Origin: Nitrosospira multiformis
GTDB taxonomy: Bacteria > Pseudomonadota > Gammaproteobacteria > Burkholderiales > Nitrosomonadaceae
DNA length: 64,000 bases
Assembly: GCF_003050865.1 (NCBI RefSeq)
Contig: NZ_QAOK01000011.1
Coordinates: 1-64,000, forward strand
Direction of reading: 5' to 3'
Within the stretch, counting starts at the first letter, position 1; each line of letters begins with the position of its first letter. Shown piece after piece: positions 19,049 through 27,114 of this stretch. The position numbers and the translations under genes are program-made. Below the pieces are notes generated by a model. The model did no database searches and had not been told where the DNA came from. It saw nothing but the letters and a program-made list of their open reading frames with translations.

Positions 19049-19117
19049 TCATTTGGCCGCACTGCGCGCCACCTCATCCAGCAGCTTGATGAAATTTCGC
19101 TTGGGCTTGAACTGCAT
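19049..19117 (-). CDS. Tiny ORF or gene remnant after the phosphatase gene
   Basis: 22 codons, beginning MQFKPKRNFIKLLDEV and ending in SAAK before TGA. GGAG is 6 bases before the ATG, and the frame lies 12 bases after the phosphatase stop and ahead of the terminator, so it is in the same transcript. The peptide is basic and amphipathic-looking. It could be a true small protein, or the surviving start of a larger deleted gene. I do not recognise it. Confidence 0.35.
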   Translation of the reverse strand: MQFKPKRNFIKLLDEVARSAAK

Positions 19118-19129
19118 GCGCAACTCCGG

Positions 19130-19651
19130 TTATTCAGCGCAACCCATTTCCCGATTTTCCGTACGAATCCGGTTGAGCAACCCCCGCCCGGCATCCTCCA
19201 CCAGATTGAGTACATGCTCGAAGCCCTGGCTCCCCCCAAAATAAGGATCTGGCACTTCCTGTACTCCTTCGGAGAACTTTTCACTGTACTGCATCAGTAA
19301 TCCGAGTTTATGACTGTATTCCGCTGGGCATTCTCTCTGAAGGACAGCCAGGTTCGCCCTGTCCATTGCCAGAATATAGTGAAAAAACTCGAAGTCCTTT
19401 TCATCTACCATGCGAGCACGCAATGCTTTTGTGTCATATCCCCTTCTTCCCGCTGCTCTTTGCGCCCTTTCATCCGGCGGCTCGCCGATGTGATAATCAT
19501 GTGTACCGGCAGAGTCGATGTGGATTTCGTCCTCCACCCCAGCCGCGATGACCTGGTGCCGGAAAACGGCCTCAGCGGTGGGCGAGCGGCAGATGTTGCC
19601 CATGCAAACGAACAAAACGTTGGTCCTGGTGCCCTCTCTCCTGTTCATCAT
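19130..19651 (-). CDS. Low-molecular-weight protein tyrosine phosphatase
   Basis: 173 residues. Active-site loop C-x5-R in FVCMGNICRSPTAEAVF (Cys about 16, Arg about 22) and the general-acid aspartate in VPDPYFGG (about 138) are both present, so it should be active. Such enzymes dephosphorylate tyrosine kinases of polysaccharide export or small phosphate esters. It lies 89 bases downstream of the phosphohexomutase gene, which makes sugar phosphates for polysaccharides; this fits an envelope role but does not prove it. The start MMNRREGTRT could be either of two adjacent ATGs. Confidence 0.9.
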   Translation of the reverse strand: MMNRREGTRTNVLFVCMGNICRSPTAEAVFRHQVIAAGVEDEIHIDSAGTHDYHIGEPPDERAQRAAGRRGYDTKALRARMVDEKDFEFFHYILAMDRANLAVLQRECPAEYSHKLGLLMQYSEKFSEGVQEVPDPYFGGSQGFEHVLNLVEDAGRGLLNRIRTENREMGCAE

Positions 19652-19740
19652 ATTCGGTTATATCAGTTTGACTTCCCACTCGGGACATTTCCATTCCTGT
19701 AACTTGCTGGCAACGTCCTTCAGAACATTCCAGCAGCTCA

Positions 19741-21147
19741 TCAGCATGTGGCGGAAAGATTTCCCCCCAGTTGATGAGGCAGTTCCGCGTCCGGTTTGAT
19801 TTGCAGGATCGCTCTGCAAAAATCATTCTGGATACGCCTCAAAGCTGCCTCGCTGTCTGCCTCGAAGCGCAGCACGATTACCGGCATGGTATTGGATGAG
19901 CGCGCGAGGCCGAAACCATCTTCATATTCGACTCGCATTCCATCGGTAGTAATAATGCGTTCAGCCCGGTCAAAGCCGGCTGTTTTCTGCATTTGCGCGA
20001 TAATCGCGTAGTTTTCCCCTTCCTTCAACCTGATCTGCAACTCTGGCGTGCTGACCGCGTCCGGAATCGAGTTGAATGCAGCATCAATATCCACCCTGGA
20101 ACTGAGCAGCTCCAGCAAACGCGCTCCGGCATAGAGCCCGTCGTCGAAGCCATACCAGCGCTCCTTGAAAAAGATATGGCCACTCATCTCTCCCGCCAGC
20201 AGCGCCCCGGTTTCCTTCAGTTTCCCCTTGATGAAGGAGTGACCGGTTTTCCACATGATCGGCTCGCCTCCGTGCTGCACGATCCACGGTGCCAGATTAC
20301 GCGTACATTTCACATCGAAAATGATCCGCCCCCCCGGATTCCGCGACAACACGTCGGCTGCAAACAGCATCAATTGCCGATCCGGATAAATGATCGCTCC
20401 ACTTTTGGTAACCACGCCCACGCGGTCACCATCTCCATCGAAGGCCAGCCCTATCTCGGCGTCAGTCGTTTCAAGCGCTTGCACCACATCCCGCAGATTC
20501 TCCGGTACCGAGGGATCCGGATGATGATTGGGAAAATTGCCGTCCACCTCGCAAAACAGCTCCGTTACGTCGCATCCGAGCCTGCGGTACAACTCCGGAG
20601 CGTATAAACCGGGTATCCCATTGCCACAATCGACGATAATCTTCATGGGCCGCGCCAGCTTTATGTCCGCGGTTATGCGTCGGAGATATCCTTCCGCAAT
20701 GTCCTGCTTGTGGTAGCTGCCATTGCCGTGAGCAAGGTCTTCATTTTCGATGCGCGCACGCAAGGCCTGTATTGATTCCGCAGCAAGCGTTTCTCCCCCC
20801 AGTACCATTTTAAAGCCGTTGTATTCCGGCGGATTATGGCTCCCGGTTACCATCACGCCGGAATAACCGGACAACTCATGCGCCGCATAGTAGAGCATCG
20901 GGGTCGCGACAGTACCGACATCGATTACGTTGACGCCGCTTTTTTGCAGACCCCTGGCCAGGGCTTGCACCAGCGCGGGACCCGACAACCTTCCGTCGCG
21001 CCCTATGGTGATGGCGGCAAGTCCGCGTGCACGCCCCTCAGAGCCGATGGCGTGACCAATCGCTTCGGCACCTTCAACGGTCAGTGTTTTTCCGAAAATC
21101 CCTCGGATGTCATAGGCTTTGAAGATTTCTGGTGGAAGTTGGCGCAT
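19741..21147 (-). CDS. Phosphomannomutase/phosphoglucomutase
   Basis: 468 residues, alpha-D-phosphohexomutase superfamily, AlgC-like. FKAYDIRGIFG at the N-terminus, phosphoserine loop in VMVTGSHNPPEYNG (about 98-111), metal loop FDGDGDRVGVV (about 242), sugar-specificity loop GEMSGHIFF and the C-terminal phosphate-binding TDGMRVEYEDGFGLARSSNTMP. It interconverts hexose 1- and 6-phosphates for LPS, exopolysaccharide or glycogen. The dual-specificity AlgC type and a plain ManB cannot be separated by eye. Upstream is a small zinc-finger gene, downstream a tyrosine phosphatase. Confidence 0.93.
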   Translation of the reverse strand: MRQLPPEIFKAYDIRGIFGKTLTVEGAEAIGHAIGSEGRARGLAAITIGRDGRLSGPALVQALARGLQKSGVNVIDVGTVATPMLYYAAHELSGYSGVMVTGSHNPPEYNGFKMVLGGETLAAESIQALRARIENEDLAHGNGSYHKQDIAEGYLRRITADIKLARPMKIIVDCGNGIPGLYAPELYRRLGCDVTELFCEVDGNFPNHHPDPSVPENLRDVVQALETTDAEIGLAFDGDGDRVGVVTKSGAIIYPDRQLMLFAADVLSRNPGGRIIFDVKCTRNLAPWIVQHGGEPIMWKTGHSFIKGKLKETGALLAGEMSGHIFFKERWYGFDDGLYAGARLLELLSSRVDIDAAFNSIPDAVSTPELQIRLKEGENYAIIAQMQKTAGFDRAERIITTDGMRVEYEDGFGLARSSNTMPVIVLRFEADSEAALRRIQNDFCRAILQIKPDAELPHQLGGNLSATC

Positions 21148-21277
21148 GGATGATAGGTGGATAAGAGCTGAGCTTCAGCTGTATCAATGGTCGCAATGGT
21201 ATCTTCAGTGGCAGCATTTACACTGGTTACGACTGTGCTGCTCGTATTTCGTATTTGGGCTTTAAGGTATATTCAGG

Positions 21278-21481
21278 TCAGTGGTGGCCTGCAACTGCAC
21301 CGCCCTTGAGTACGTAATGTGTGCCGCAGTAGGGACACAGCGCTTCTCCCGTATCTTCTATGGGCAGAAAAACGCGGGGATGCGAATTCCATAACAGCAT
21401 GGAAGGCGTGGGACAATGAAGCGGCAGATCATCGGGCGTTACCTCGATCTGGCGCTGGGTGTTGGCGGCAAGCTTCTGCAT
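21278..21481 (-). CDS. CHCC-type zinc-finger domain protein
   Basis: 67 residues. Cys and His are placed as LHCP...NSHPRVFLP...LCPYCGTHYVL, giving C-x(n)-H-x(n)-C-x2-C, the zf-CHCC motif also found in the complex I accessory subunit NDUFS6. The beta/gammaproteobacterial stand-alone members are of unknown function and commonly lie near ilvE, as here (54 bases downstream). Probably cytosolic, binding one zinc. Confidence 0.85.
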   Translation of the reverse strand: MQKLAANTQRQIEVTPDDLPLHCPTPSMLLWNSHPRVFLPIEDTGEALCPYCGTHYVLKGGAVAGHH

Positions 21482-21535
21482 CAGATTTTCCTAAGACGTA
21501 TCGCTTAAATGGATCGATGAGGATATAAAGTTTTA

Positions 21536-22453
21536 TCAGACATAGGTGAGCCAGTCGGCATGTTTGCCATTTCCCCTGGCGCATTCAAAAAAGAGGGCCT
21601 GGAGCTTTTCCGTGACAGGGCCGCGCCTGCCGCTGCCGATCGTGCGGTTATCCAACTCCCTGATCGGGGTTACCTCGGCTGCGGTACCGGTAAAAAAGGC
21701 TTCATCCGCGCAATAGACTTCATCTCGGGTGATGCGCTTCTCGATAACCGGAATGCCGATTTCTCCCGCGAGCTCTATGAGAGACGCGCGTGTAATGCCT
21801 TCCAGACAGGAAGTCATGTCAGGGGTATACAATTTGCCCTGCTTCACGATGAATATGTTTTCACCCGCTCCTTCTGCAACATAGCCGTCCACGTCTAGAA
21901 GCAGCGCCTCGTCATAGCCGTCGTGCGCTACTTCCTGATGCGCCAGGATGGAATTTGCATAAGTCGTGACTGATTTGGCGCGGCACATATTGACATTCAC
22001 ATGATGCCGCGTAAATGACGATGTCTTGACACGGATACCTTTTTCGAGACCATCAGGGCCGAGATACGTGCCCCACGCCCAGGCTGCAATAGCCACATGC
22101 ACGGAAAGTGTTTTGGCTGAGATGCCCATCGCTTCCGAACCGTAAAATACGATGGGACGGATATAGCCCGACTTGAGATCGTTCTGCCTTACGACATCGC
22201 ACTGCGCCTGCATCAATGTAGCCCTGTCATAGGGCATCTTCATCATGAAGATGTGCGCGGAATTGAATAAACGATCGGTGTGTTCTTTCAGACGGAAAAT
22301 TGCAGGACCACGGGGGGTTTCGTAGGCACGCAATCCTTCGAATACCCCCATTCCGTAGTGCAAGGTGTGGGTGAGCACATGGGTGGTAGCCTCACGCCAC
22401 GGAATCATCTTTCCATCACTCCAGATCACACCATCGCGATCAGCCATTGACAT
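21536..22453 (-). CDS. ilvE: Branched-chain amino acid aminotransferase
   Basis: 305 residues, fold-type IV PLP enzyme. HTLHYGMGVFEGLRAY near the N-terminus, the PLP lysine in MCRAKSVTTYANSILA (about Lys160) and YVAEGAGENIFIV are family blocks, with a later EVYCADEAFFTGTAAEVTPI. It makes the last step of Val, Leu and Ile synthesis with glutamate as donor. GGAG stands 7 bases before the ATG. It is first in a reverse-strand run with the zinc-finger gene and the phosphohexomutase. Confidence 0.95.
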   Translation of the reverse strand: MSMADRDGVIWSDGKMIPWREATTHVLTHTLHYGMGVFEGLRAYETPRGPAIFRLKEHTDRLFNSAHIFMMKMPYDRATLMQAQCDVVRQNDLKSGYIRPIVFYGSEAMGISAKTLSVHVAIAAWAWGTYLGPDGLEKGIRVKTSSFTRHHVNVNMCRAKSVTTYANSILAHQEVAHDGYDEALLLDVDGYVAEGAGENIFIVKQGKLYTPDMTSCLEGITRASLIELAGEIGIPVIEKRITRDEVYCADEAFFTGTAAEVTPIRELDNRTIGSGRRGPVTEKLQALFFECARGNGKHADWLTYV

Positions 22454-22943
22454 TCACAGACTCCGGAGAGAATTTAAGTTCGTATATTCTAACGTATTTC
22501 CTGATCCTCTGGACTCCCTTTCAAGAGAAGGGATGCAGGAAAACGGACTGTTTGCACCGGACTTGCAATCGTTCCACATACCTATCCCGGCTCGTCCGTT
22601 AGTGCCTGGAATTATTCTGGAATTACTATCAAAGGGGAATTTATACTGAATGCCAGCGGAATAGATCCGGTTTCGCAACAAACGTCAAGACCAGAATTTA
22701 CTGCTGACAGACAGCTTAATTAACGGCAGGCAGTTTTTAGGATTGAGTGCCATCCCGGCGATTTGCCGATAAGTATAAGCCCGTTACCGTTATAGACAAA
22801 TACGATTGCAGATGGTCTGAGAGCGTTTGAGCCGTTTGCGGGAACAGTCGGTTGCTTTGAATCCTTCTCAGCAGTACGGCTACAAAAATAATGCCGCTGA
22901 AGAACAAACCCCATCGCTGAGATGGGGTTTGTTTGAAATGATG
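22454..22943. other. 490-base gap between ilvE and the PEP-CTERM gene
   Basis: Contains the ilvE leader and, at its left-hand side by gene order, the terminator of the PEP-CTERM gene. A 64-codon reverse frame (22720-22914) starts inside the terminator and has no ribosome site or family resemblance. Otherwise the sequence is moderately AT-rich with no recognisable gene or riboswitch. It may be decayed sequence. Confidence 0.4.
22903..22933 (-). terminator. Terminator after the PEP-CTERM gene
   Basis: ACAAACCCCATC (22904-22915) pairs perfectly with GATGGGGTTTGT (22921-22932) around GCTGA. It begins about 11 bases past the stop codon. The minus-strand tail is only partly T-rich (TTTGTTCTT). Confidence 0.75.
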
Positions 22944-23855
22944 CTAGAGCTGGTTAAACGCGGGTTTTTTGCGATAGGCAATCAAACCAAGCAGGCTAAG
23001 GCCCGCCAGCATCAAGGCATAAGATGACGGCTCGGGAATGGCTGCTGCCATAGTCGGTTCCCCGTAGACGAAATCATCGGTGACGGCAAGATCAGTACCG
23101 CCAGCAAGATTTTCACTGCCAAACGACTGAAAGTGGGTGCCATCGAAGTTGAACAGGGTGTTTGTCCCCACAGCCAGTTTCACGTCCGTCACCACCGGCT
23201 GATCGAACAGCACGCCGAGGAACTGCGGCTCGCCGCTCGTACCCGTGGGCACATTAAAGGTGCCAAGGCTGACCTCGTGGCCGCCGCTGTCATGACCGAA
23301 GTATTCGATGCTGCTGCTGCCAGCTTTTTCCACATCGACAAAAATGGCACCAAAACCGCGGGTGCCCGCTGCCGTCGCCGTGCCGGGAATGGTGAAGCTT
23401 TGCCCGATGAAGCGGTCATCGAACTGGTATGGAGTATCATCCTGCATGACAAAGGTATTGTTGGGACTAAAGGCAGGAAACTGTCCTGCGGTAGCGGGGT
23501 TAACGCTGGCGAAGCCATCCCCGCTTACCGCATAGGGGTCCTCGAATAACGCCCCCTGGTTCTGGAAACGATCGACGGGGATGATAACTGTATGACCGCT
23601 GTCAACCACTTGAGTGTTCGGATTCGCGTCGGTGCCATCAAGCCTGACTCCATCCCAACTGATTTCGCGGCGACCGCTCGTCTCGGGCGCGCCGGTATTC
23701 TTGACGCCTCCGATTGCGGTGCGAAAAGCGTCAAGAGCGGTAGTTGCGTTGGCACCCGATCCGCTGTACACCACGGGGGCGGCGGACCAGGCGGAGGGAC
23801 TGCAAAGAATGGCGGTAGCAAACGTTGCTCCGGCGAGCATTTTGACTGAGTGCAT
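22944..23855 (-). CDS. PEP-CTERM sorting domain protein
   Basis: 303 residues. Signal peptide (about 1-25, cleaved near AWSA), a beta-rich extracellular domain without recognised catalytic motif, then the sorting signal: PEPSSYALMLAGLSLLGLIAYRKK, that is, Pro-Glu-Pro, a transmembrane helix and a basic end. Such proteins are processed by exosortase (EpsH/XrtA type) and go to the cell surface or extracellular matrix. GGGAGG stands 6 bases before the ATG. No exosortase gene is in the window, so it acts from a distance. Single-gene unit with its own terminator. Confidence 0.9.
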   Translation of the reverse strand: MHSVKMLAGATFATAILCSPSAWSAAPVVYSGSGANATTALDAFRTAIGGVKNTGAPETSGRREISWDGVRLDGTDANPNTQVVDSGHTVIIPVDRFQNQGALFEDPYAVSGDGFASVNPATAGQFPAFSPNNTFVMQDDTPYQFDDRFIGQSFTIPGTATAAGTRGFGAIFVDVEKAGSSSIEYFGHDSGGHEVSLGTFNVPTGTSGEPQFLGVLFDQPVVTDVKLAVGTNTLFNFDGTHFQSFGSENLAGGTDLAVTDDFVYGEPTMAAAIPEPSSYALMLAGLSLLGLIAYRKKPAFNQL

Positions 23856-23892
23856 GGTAAACCTCCCTTTTCTCCCCTCTTTCTTAAAAGAT

Positions 23893-23920
23893 TTAATAGG
23901 CTTTACGGACCTATAACCAA
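23893..23920 (-). promoter_or_regulatory. Candidate promoter of the PEP-CTERM gene
   Basis: TTGGTT (minus strand, 23915-23920) and TATTAA (23893-23898) with a 16-base spacer, about 40 bases ahead of the ATG. This is a fair match to the -35/-10 consensus but short enough to occur by chance. Confidence 0.3.
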
Positions 23921-24086
23921 AGAAAACGTCGAATTTTTTCAGGACTTTTTAGAGGTATAGCACTTCGTACGCAAACCGCAAGAGATAATTGCTCCATTGG
24001 TTAAAAAAGTATTTCCAGCACGTGCGCATTCATTCTCACCGAACTGCTGAATTACGATGGAGGTGTACCCCTGAATCCAGGGAGGA

Positions 24087-26867
24087 CTAAACCGTGGATG
24101 CGCCGAAAACCTCATTCCACAACCGAGATACTGCCGCGATTTCATTCTCAAAATAATCTGCTTCAACACGCGCAAACTTTTGCGATTTGCCGTTCGCGGA
24201 AGACGAACCCGCGAGGTCGGAGTAACCGCTCAATCTCAGCCAGTGCTGCGTCCGCCGGAATTCCCGGTAGGCATTAAGGGCCGGCTCTGCGACTTCATTC
24301 CTGATCAATCCCAGCTTTGCCGCCAGCTTCAACAACGCGATATTACCGATATTGCCGGTCAATTCCTTGTGATGGCAGGCGTGTCCAAGGACCAGGTACT
24401 GCACGATGAACTCGACATCGATAAGGCCTCCACGATCATGCTTGATATCGAACAACCCGCTGGTATTGGGGTGAGCGTCGAGCATTTTTTGCCGCATTAC
24501 CAATACTTCCCGTTTCAGATCCGGCAATTCCCGCGGGTGACGCAGCACTTCCCTGCGAATACGCTCGAATGCCTCCCCTACCTGTACATCTCCGGCTACA
24601 AATCGCGCCCGGGTCAACGCCTGATGCTCCCAGACCCACGCATGATGATGCTGGTATTCAGCAAATGCCTGAATCGAACTCACCAGCAGGCCGCTGCTAC
24701 CGTTGGGGCGCAAACGCAGGTCTGTCTGGTAGAGCAATCCCGCTGAAGTGTAACTGGTGAGCCATGAGTTGATACGCTGGCTCAGCCGGGCATAGCTTTC
24801 TGGAGCGTCGGCATGGGGATCGTCATAGAGAAAAATGATATCGAGGTCGGAGGCATAACCAAGTTCCTTGCCGCCGAGCTTGCCATAGCCGATGATGGCA
24901 AAAGCAGGTATATCTCTATGCCTCCTCCTCAACCCCGACCAGGCAAGGTGCAATACGGTATCGAGCAACAAGTCGGCAAGATCGGAAAGATGATCACTCA
25001 AGGTCTCAAGGGGCAGCAATCCTTCCACATCCCGCGCCAGCAACTGAAATACCTGGGCATGGTGGAAATGCCGCAATATATCCATTTGCTGTTCGACATC
25101 GGTGCCGCCGGAACCCTCCGCATCCTGCAATTGGCGCATCAGCCTTTCCCCCGCACGAGACCAATCGAGCGGATCTCGGAACTGTCCCGGGAGCAGTTCG
25201 TCCAGCAGGATCGGATGCCTGTTCAAGTATTCACTGGCCCAGTGACTTGCGCTGACGAGCTTGGCTACCCGTCCCAACGCGTGGGGATGCTCGCGCAGCA
25301 GGGCCAGATAAGCCGAACGCCTGCTGACGGTTTCCAGCAACTGCATCAGTCGTTCCAGCGTGAGGTCTGCGGAAGGAAACCTTGCAGCCACTTCGATCAG
25401 GGCAGGAACAAGCGCATCGATGCGTTTTTTGCTCGTTTGCGGCAGTTGCCTGTAGCGGGTGCCCGAGCGAAATTCCTCCACACACTCAAGAATTTTCTCC
25501 GGATTGGAAAATCCCAGTTTAGCGAGTTGCGTCTGCGCGCCTTCGGCTTGAACGCCGTCTTCTCCAGTCTTCCACAGGTCGGCAAGCGCATTGGAGGCCT
25601 CAGAAGTACGGGGGGTCGCGAAGATAGCCTCAAAATGTCGCGTTATATTCGAGCGATGGTCGTTGAGCTTCTTTAAAAATCCGTCATAGGATGCAAAACC
25701 CATCGAAGCTGCAATCAGCGACTGATCCGGGGAGCTTTCAGGCAGAACGTGGGTCTGTTGATCGTCAAGATACTGCAGGCGATGCTCAAGGTTGCGTAAA
25801 AAAGTGTATGCCTCCACCAGTTCTGCCACCGTTTCCCCCGGTAACTGTTGTTTTTCCCCCAGCAAGTGCAGTACAGCAAGCGTGGGCCGGATGCGGAAAT
25901 CCGGATCGCGTCCACCCCGGATCAGCTGGAATACCTGGGCAATGAACTCGATTTCGCGGATACCGCCCGACCCAAGTTTGATATTTCCGTACATTTCCCG
26001 GCGCTGAACCTCCCGGCGGATTTGGGCGTGAAGTGCGCGCATGGATTCGTAGGCACCGAAGTCCAGGTATTTGCGAAACACGAAGGGTTGCGTGATCTGC
26101 TCTACAGGGGCTGGTTTTTCTTCGCGCGGACCTGCTACGACACGGCCTTTGATCCACGCATAACGCTCCCATTCCCGTCCCTGGGTGATCAGATATTCTT
26201 CCAGCATGGCAAAGCTCATCGTCAGCGGCCCGCTTTCCCCATACGGCCGCAATCGCATATCCACTCGGAAAACGAAACCGTCTGCGGTAATGTCATTAAG
26301 ACTTGTAATCAGTTTCCGTCCCAGGCGAACGAAAAAATCCTGATTGGAAATTGACCGGTGCCCATCGGTCTCGCCATCTTCCGGATATACGAAAATAAGA
26401 TCCACGTCAGAGGAAACATTGAGTTCGCCACCGCCAAGCTTTCCCATCCCGATGACCAGCATCTGCTGAACCCGGCTATCGGCGCTTTTCGGTTGACCGT
26501 AACGCCCTGGCTCAGCTAGCCAGGCGTACAAGCGCTCCAGCGCGAAACCGATGGTAAGCTCCGCCAGAGCTGTCATGGATGACATCACCTCGGCCAGATC
26601 AGCCAGTCCTGCCAGGTCCCGCGACGCTACCCGCAGCAGCACCTGTTTGCGCAAGCCGCGCAGGACCGCGTGCAGTCCTTCCTCATCATTTATTCCTTGA
26701 GCGGATGCCTGCAGAAATGCCTGCATTTCCTCTCGCATGAAAGGTCGCTGCAGGTTTTGCTCCAGCTCAGCCAGCAGGCCGGGGTCGCTTGCCACCTGAC
26801 CTTGGACGTAACGGCTCAGCGGCAGGATAGATTGCACTATTTCTCTGGCGGGACTATGGGAAAGCAT
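24087..26867 (-). CDS. glnE: Bifunctional glutamine synthetase adenylyltransferase/deadenylase
   Basis: About 926 residues from the ATG at 26865-26867, chosen because homology-like sequence (SPAREIVQSILP) begins there; an upstream ATG would add 20 unlike residues. Two nucleotidyltransferase domains are visible: GMGKLGGGELNVSSDVDLIF (about 140) for deadenylylation and GYGKLGGKELGYASDLDIIF (about 660) for adenylylation, each followed by R-LRP blocks (DMRLRPYGESG, DLRLRPNGSSG). It switches glutamine synthetase on or off under PII control. In an ammonia oxidiser this sets assimilation against oxidation of the same substrate. Divergent from yhdP. Confidence 0.95.
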   Translation of the reverse strand: MLSHSPAREIVQSILPLSRYVQGQVASDPGLLAELEQNLQRPFMREEMQAFLQASAQGINDEEGLHAVLRGLRKQVLLRVASRDLAGLADLAEVMSSMTALAELTIGFALERLYAWLAEPGRYGQPKSADSRVQQMLVIGMGKLGGGELNVSSDVDLIFVYPEDGETDGHRSISNQDFFVRLGRKLITSLNDITADGFVFRVDMRLRPYGESGPLTMSFAMLEEYLITQGREWERYAWIKGRVVAGPREEKPAPVEQITQPFVFRKYLDFGAYESMRALHAQIRREVQRREMYGNIKLGSGGIREIEFIAQVFQLIRGGRDPDFRIRPTLAVLHLLGEKQQLPGETVAELVEAYTFLRNLEHRLQYLDDQQTHVLPESSPDQSLIAASMGFASYDGFLKKLNDHRSNITRHFEAIFATPRTSEASNALADLWKTGEDGVQAEGAQTQLAKLGFSNPEKILECVEEFRSGTRYRQLPQTSKKRIDALVPALIEVAARFPSADLTLERLMQLLETVSRRSAYLALLREHPHALGRVAKLVSASHWASEYLNRHPILLDELLPGQFRDPLDWSRAGERLMRQLQDAEGSGGTDVEQQMDILRHFHHAQVFQLLARDVEGLLPLETLSDHLSDLADLLLDTVLHLAWSGLRRRHRDIPAFAIIGYGKLGGKELGYASDLDIIFLYDDPHADAPESYARLSQRINSWLTSYTSAGLLYQTDLRLRPNGSSGLLVSSIQAFAEYQHHHAWVWEHQALTRARFVAGDVQVGEAFERIRREVLRHPRELPDLKREVLVMRQKMLDAHPNTSGLFDIKHDRGGLIDVEFIVQYLVLGHACHHKELTGNIGNIALLKLAAKLGLIRNEVAEPALNAYREFRRTQHWLRLSGYSDLAGSSSANGKSQKFARVEADYFENEIAAVSRLWNEVFGASTV

Positions 26868-27114
26868 GATTGAATTCAGGTTAAAATAAAACGGGAGGAT
26901 AATGAGTGGAGTAGATAATTCCTGCATAACCTATGCCGCAGCTTCTATTGAAGGATTGAACAAAGAACCCGTTGCTGCATCTAATCCGCTTTGTCACGTC
27001 TCCCCTCGGCATTCACCTCCGGATCAGATTCCTTTGAGTATGATTTAACGAATAATCATCAGGGGTCCGAATGTTCCTGAGTCCTTCCCCCAGTACCCGT
27101 ATCGGAACAATTTA

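Noticed and set aside
22720-22914. 64-codon minus-strand frame in the ilvE/PEP-CTERM gap
   Set aside because: It starts within a terminator hairpin, lacks a ribosome site and resembles nothing.
26902-27048. 48-codon plus-strand ORF between glnE and yhdP with GGGAGG just before its ATG
   Set aside because: The ribosome site is only three bases from the ATG, the peptide has no protein-like pattern, and it lies in the glnE leader.
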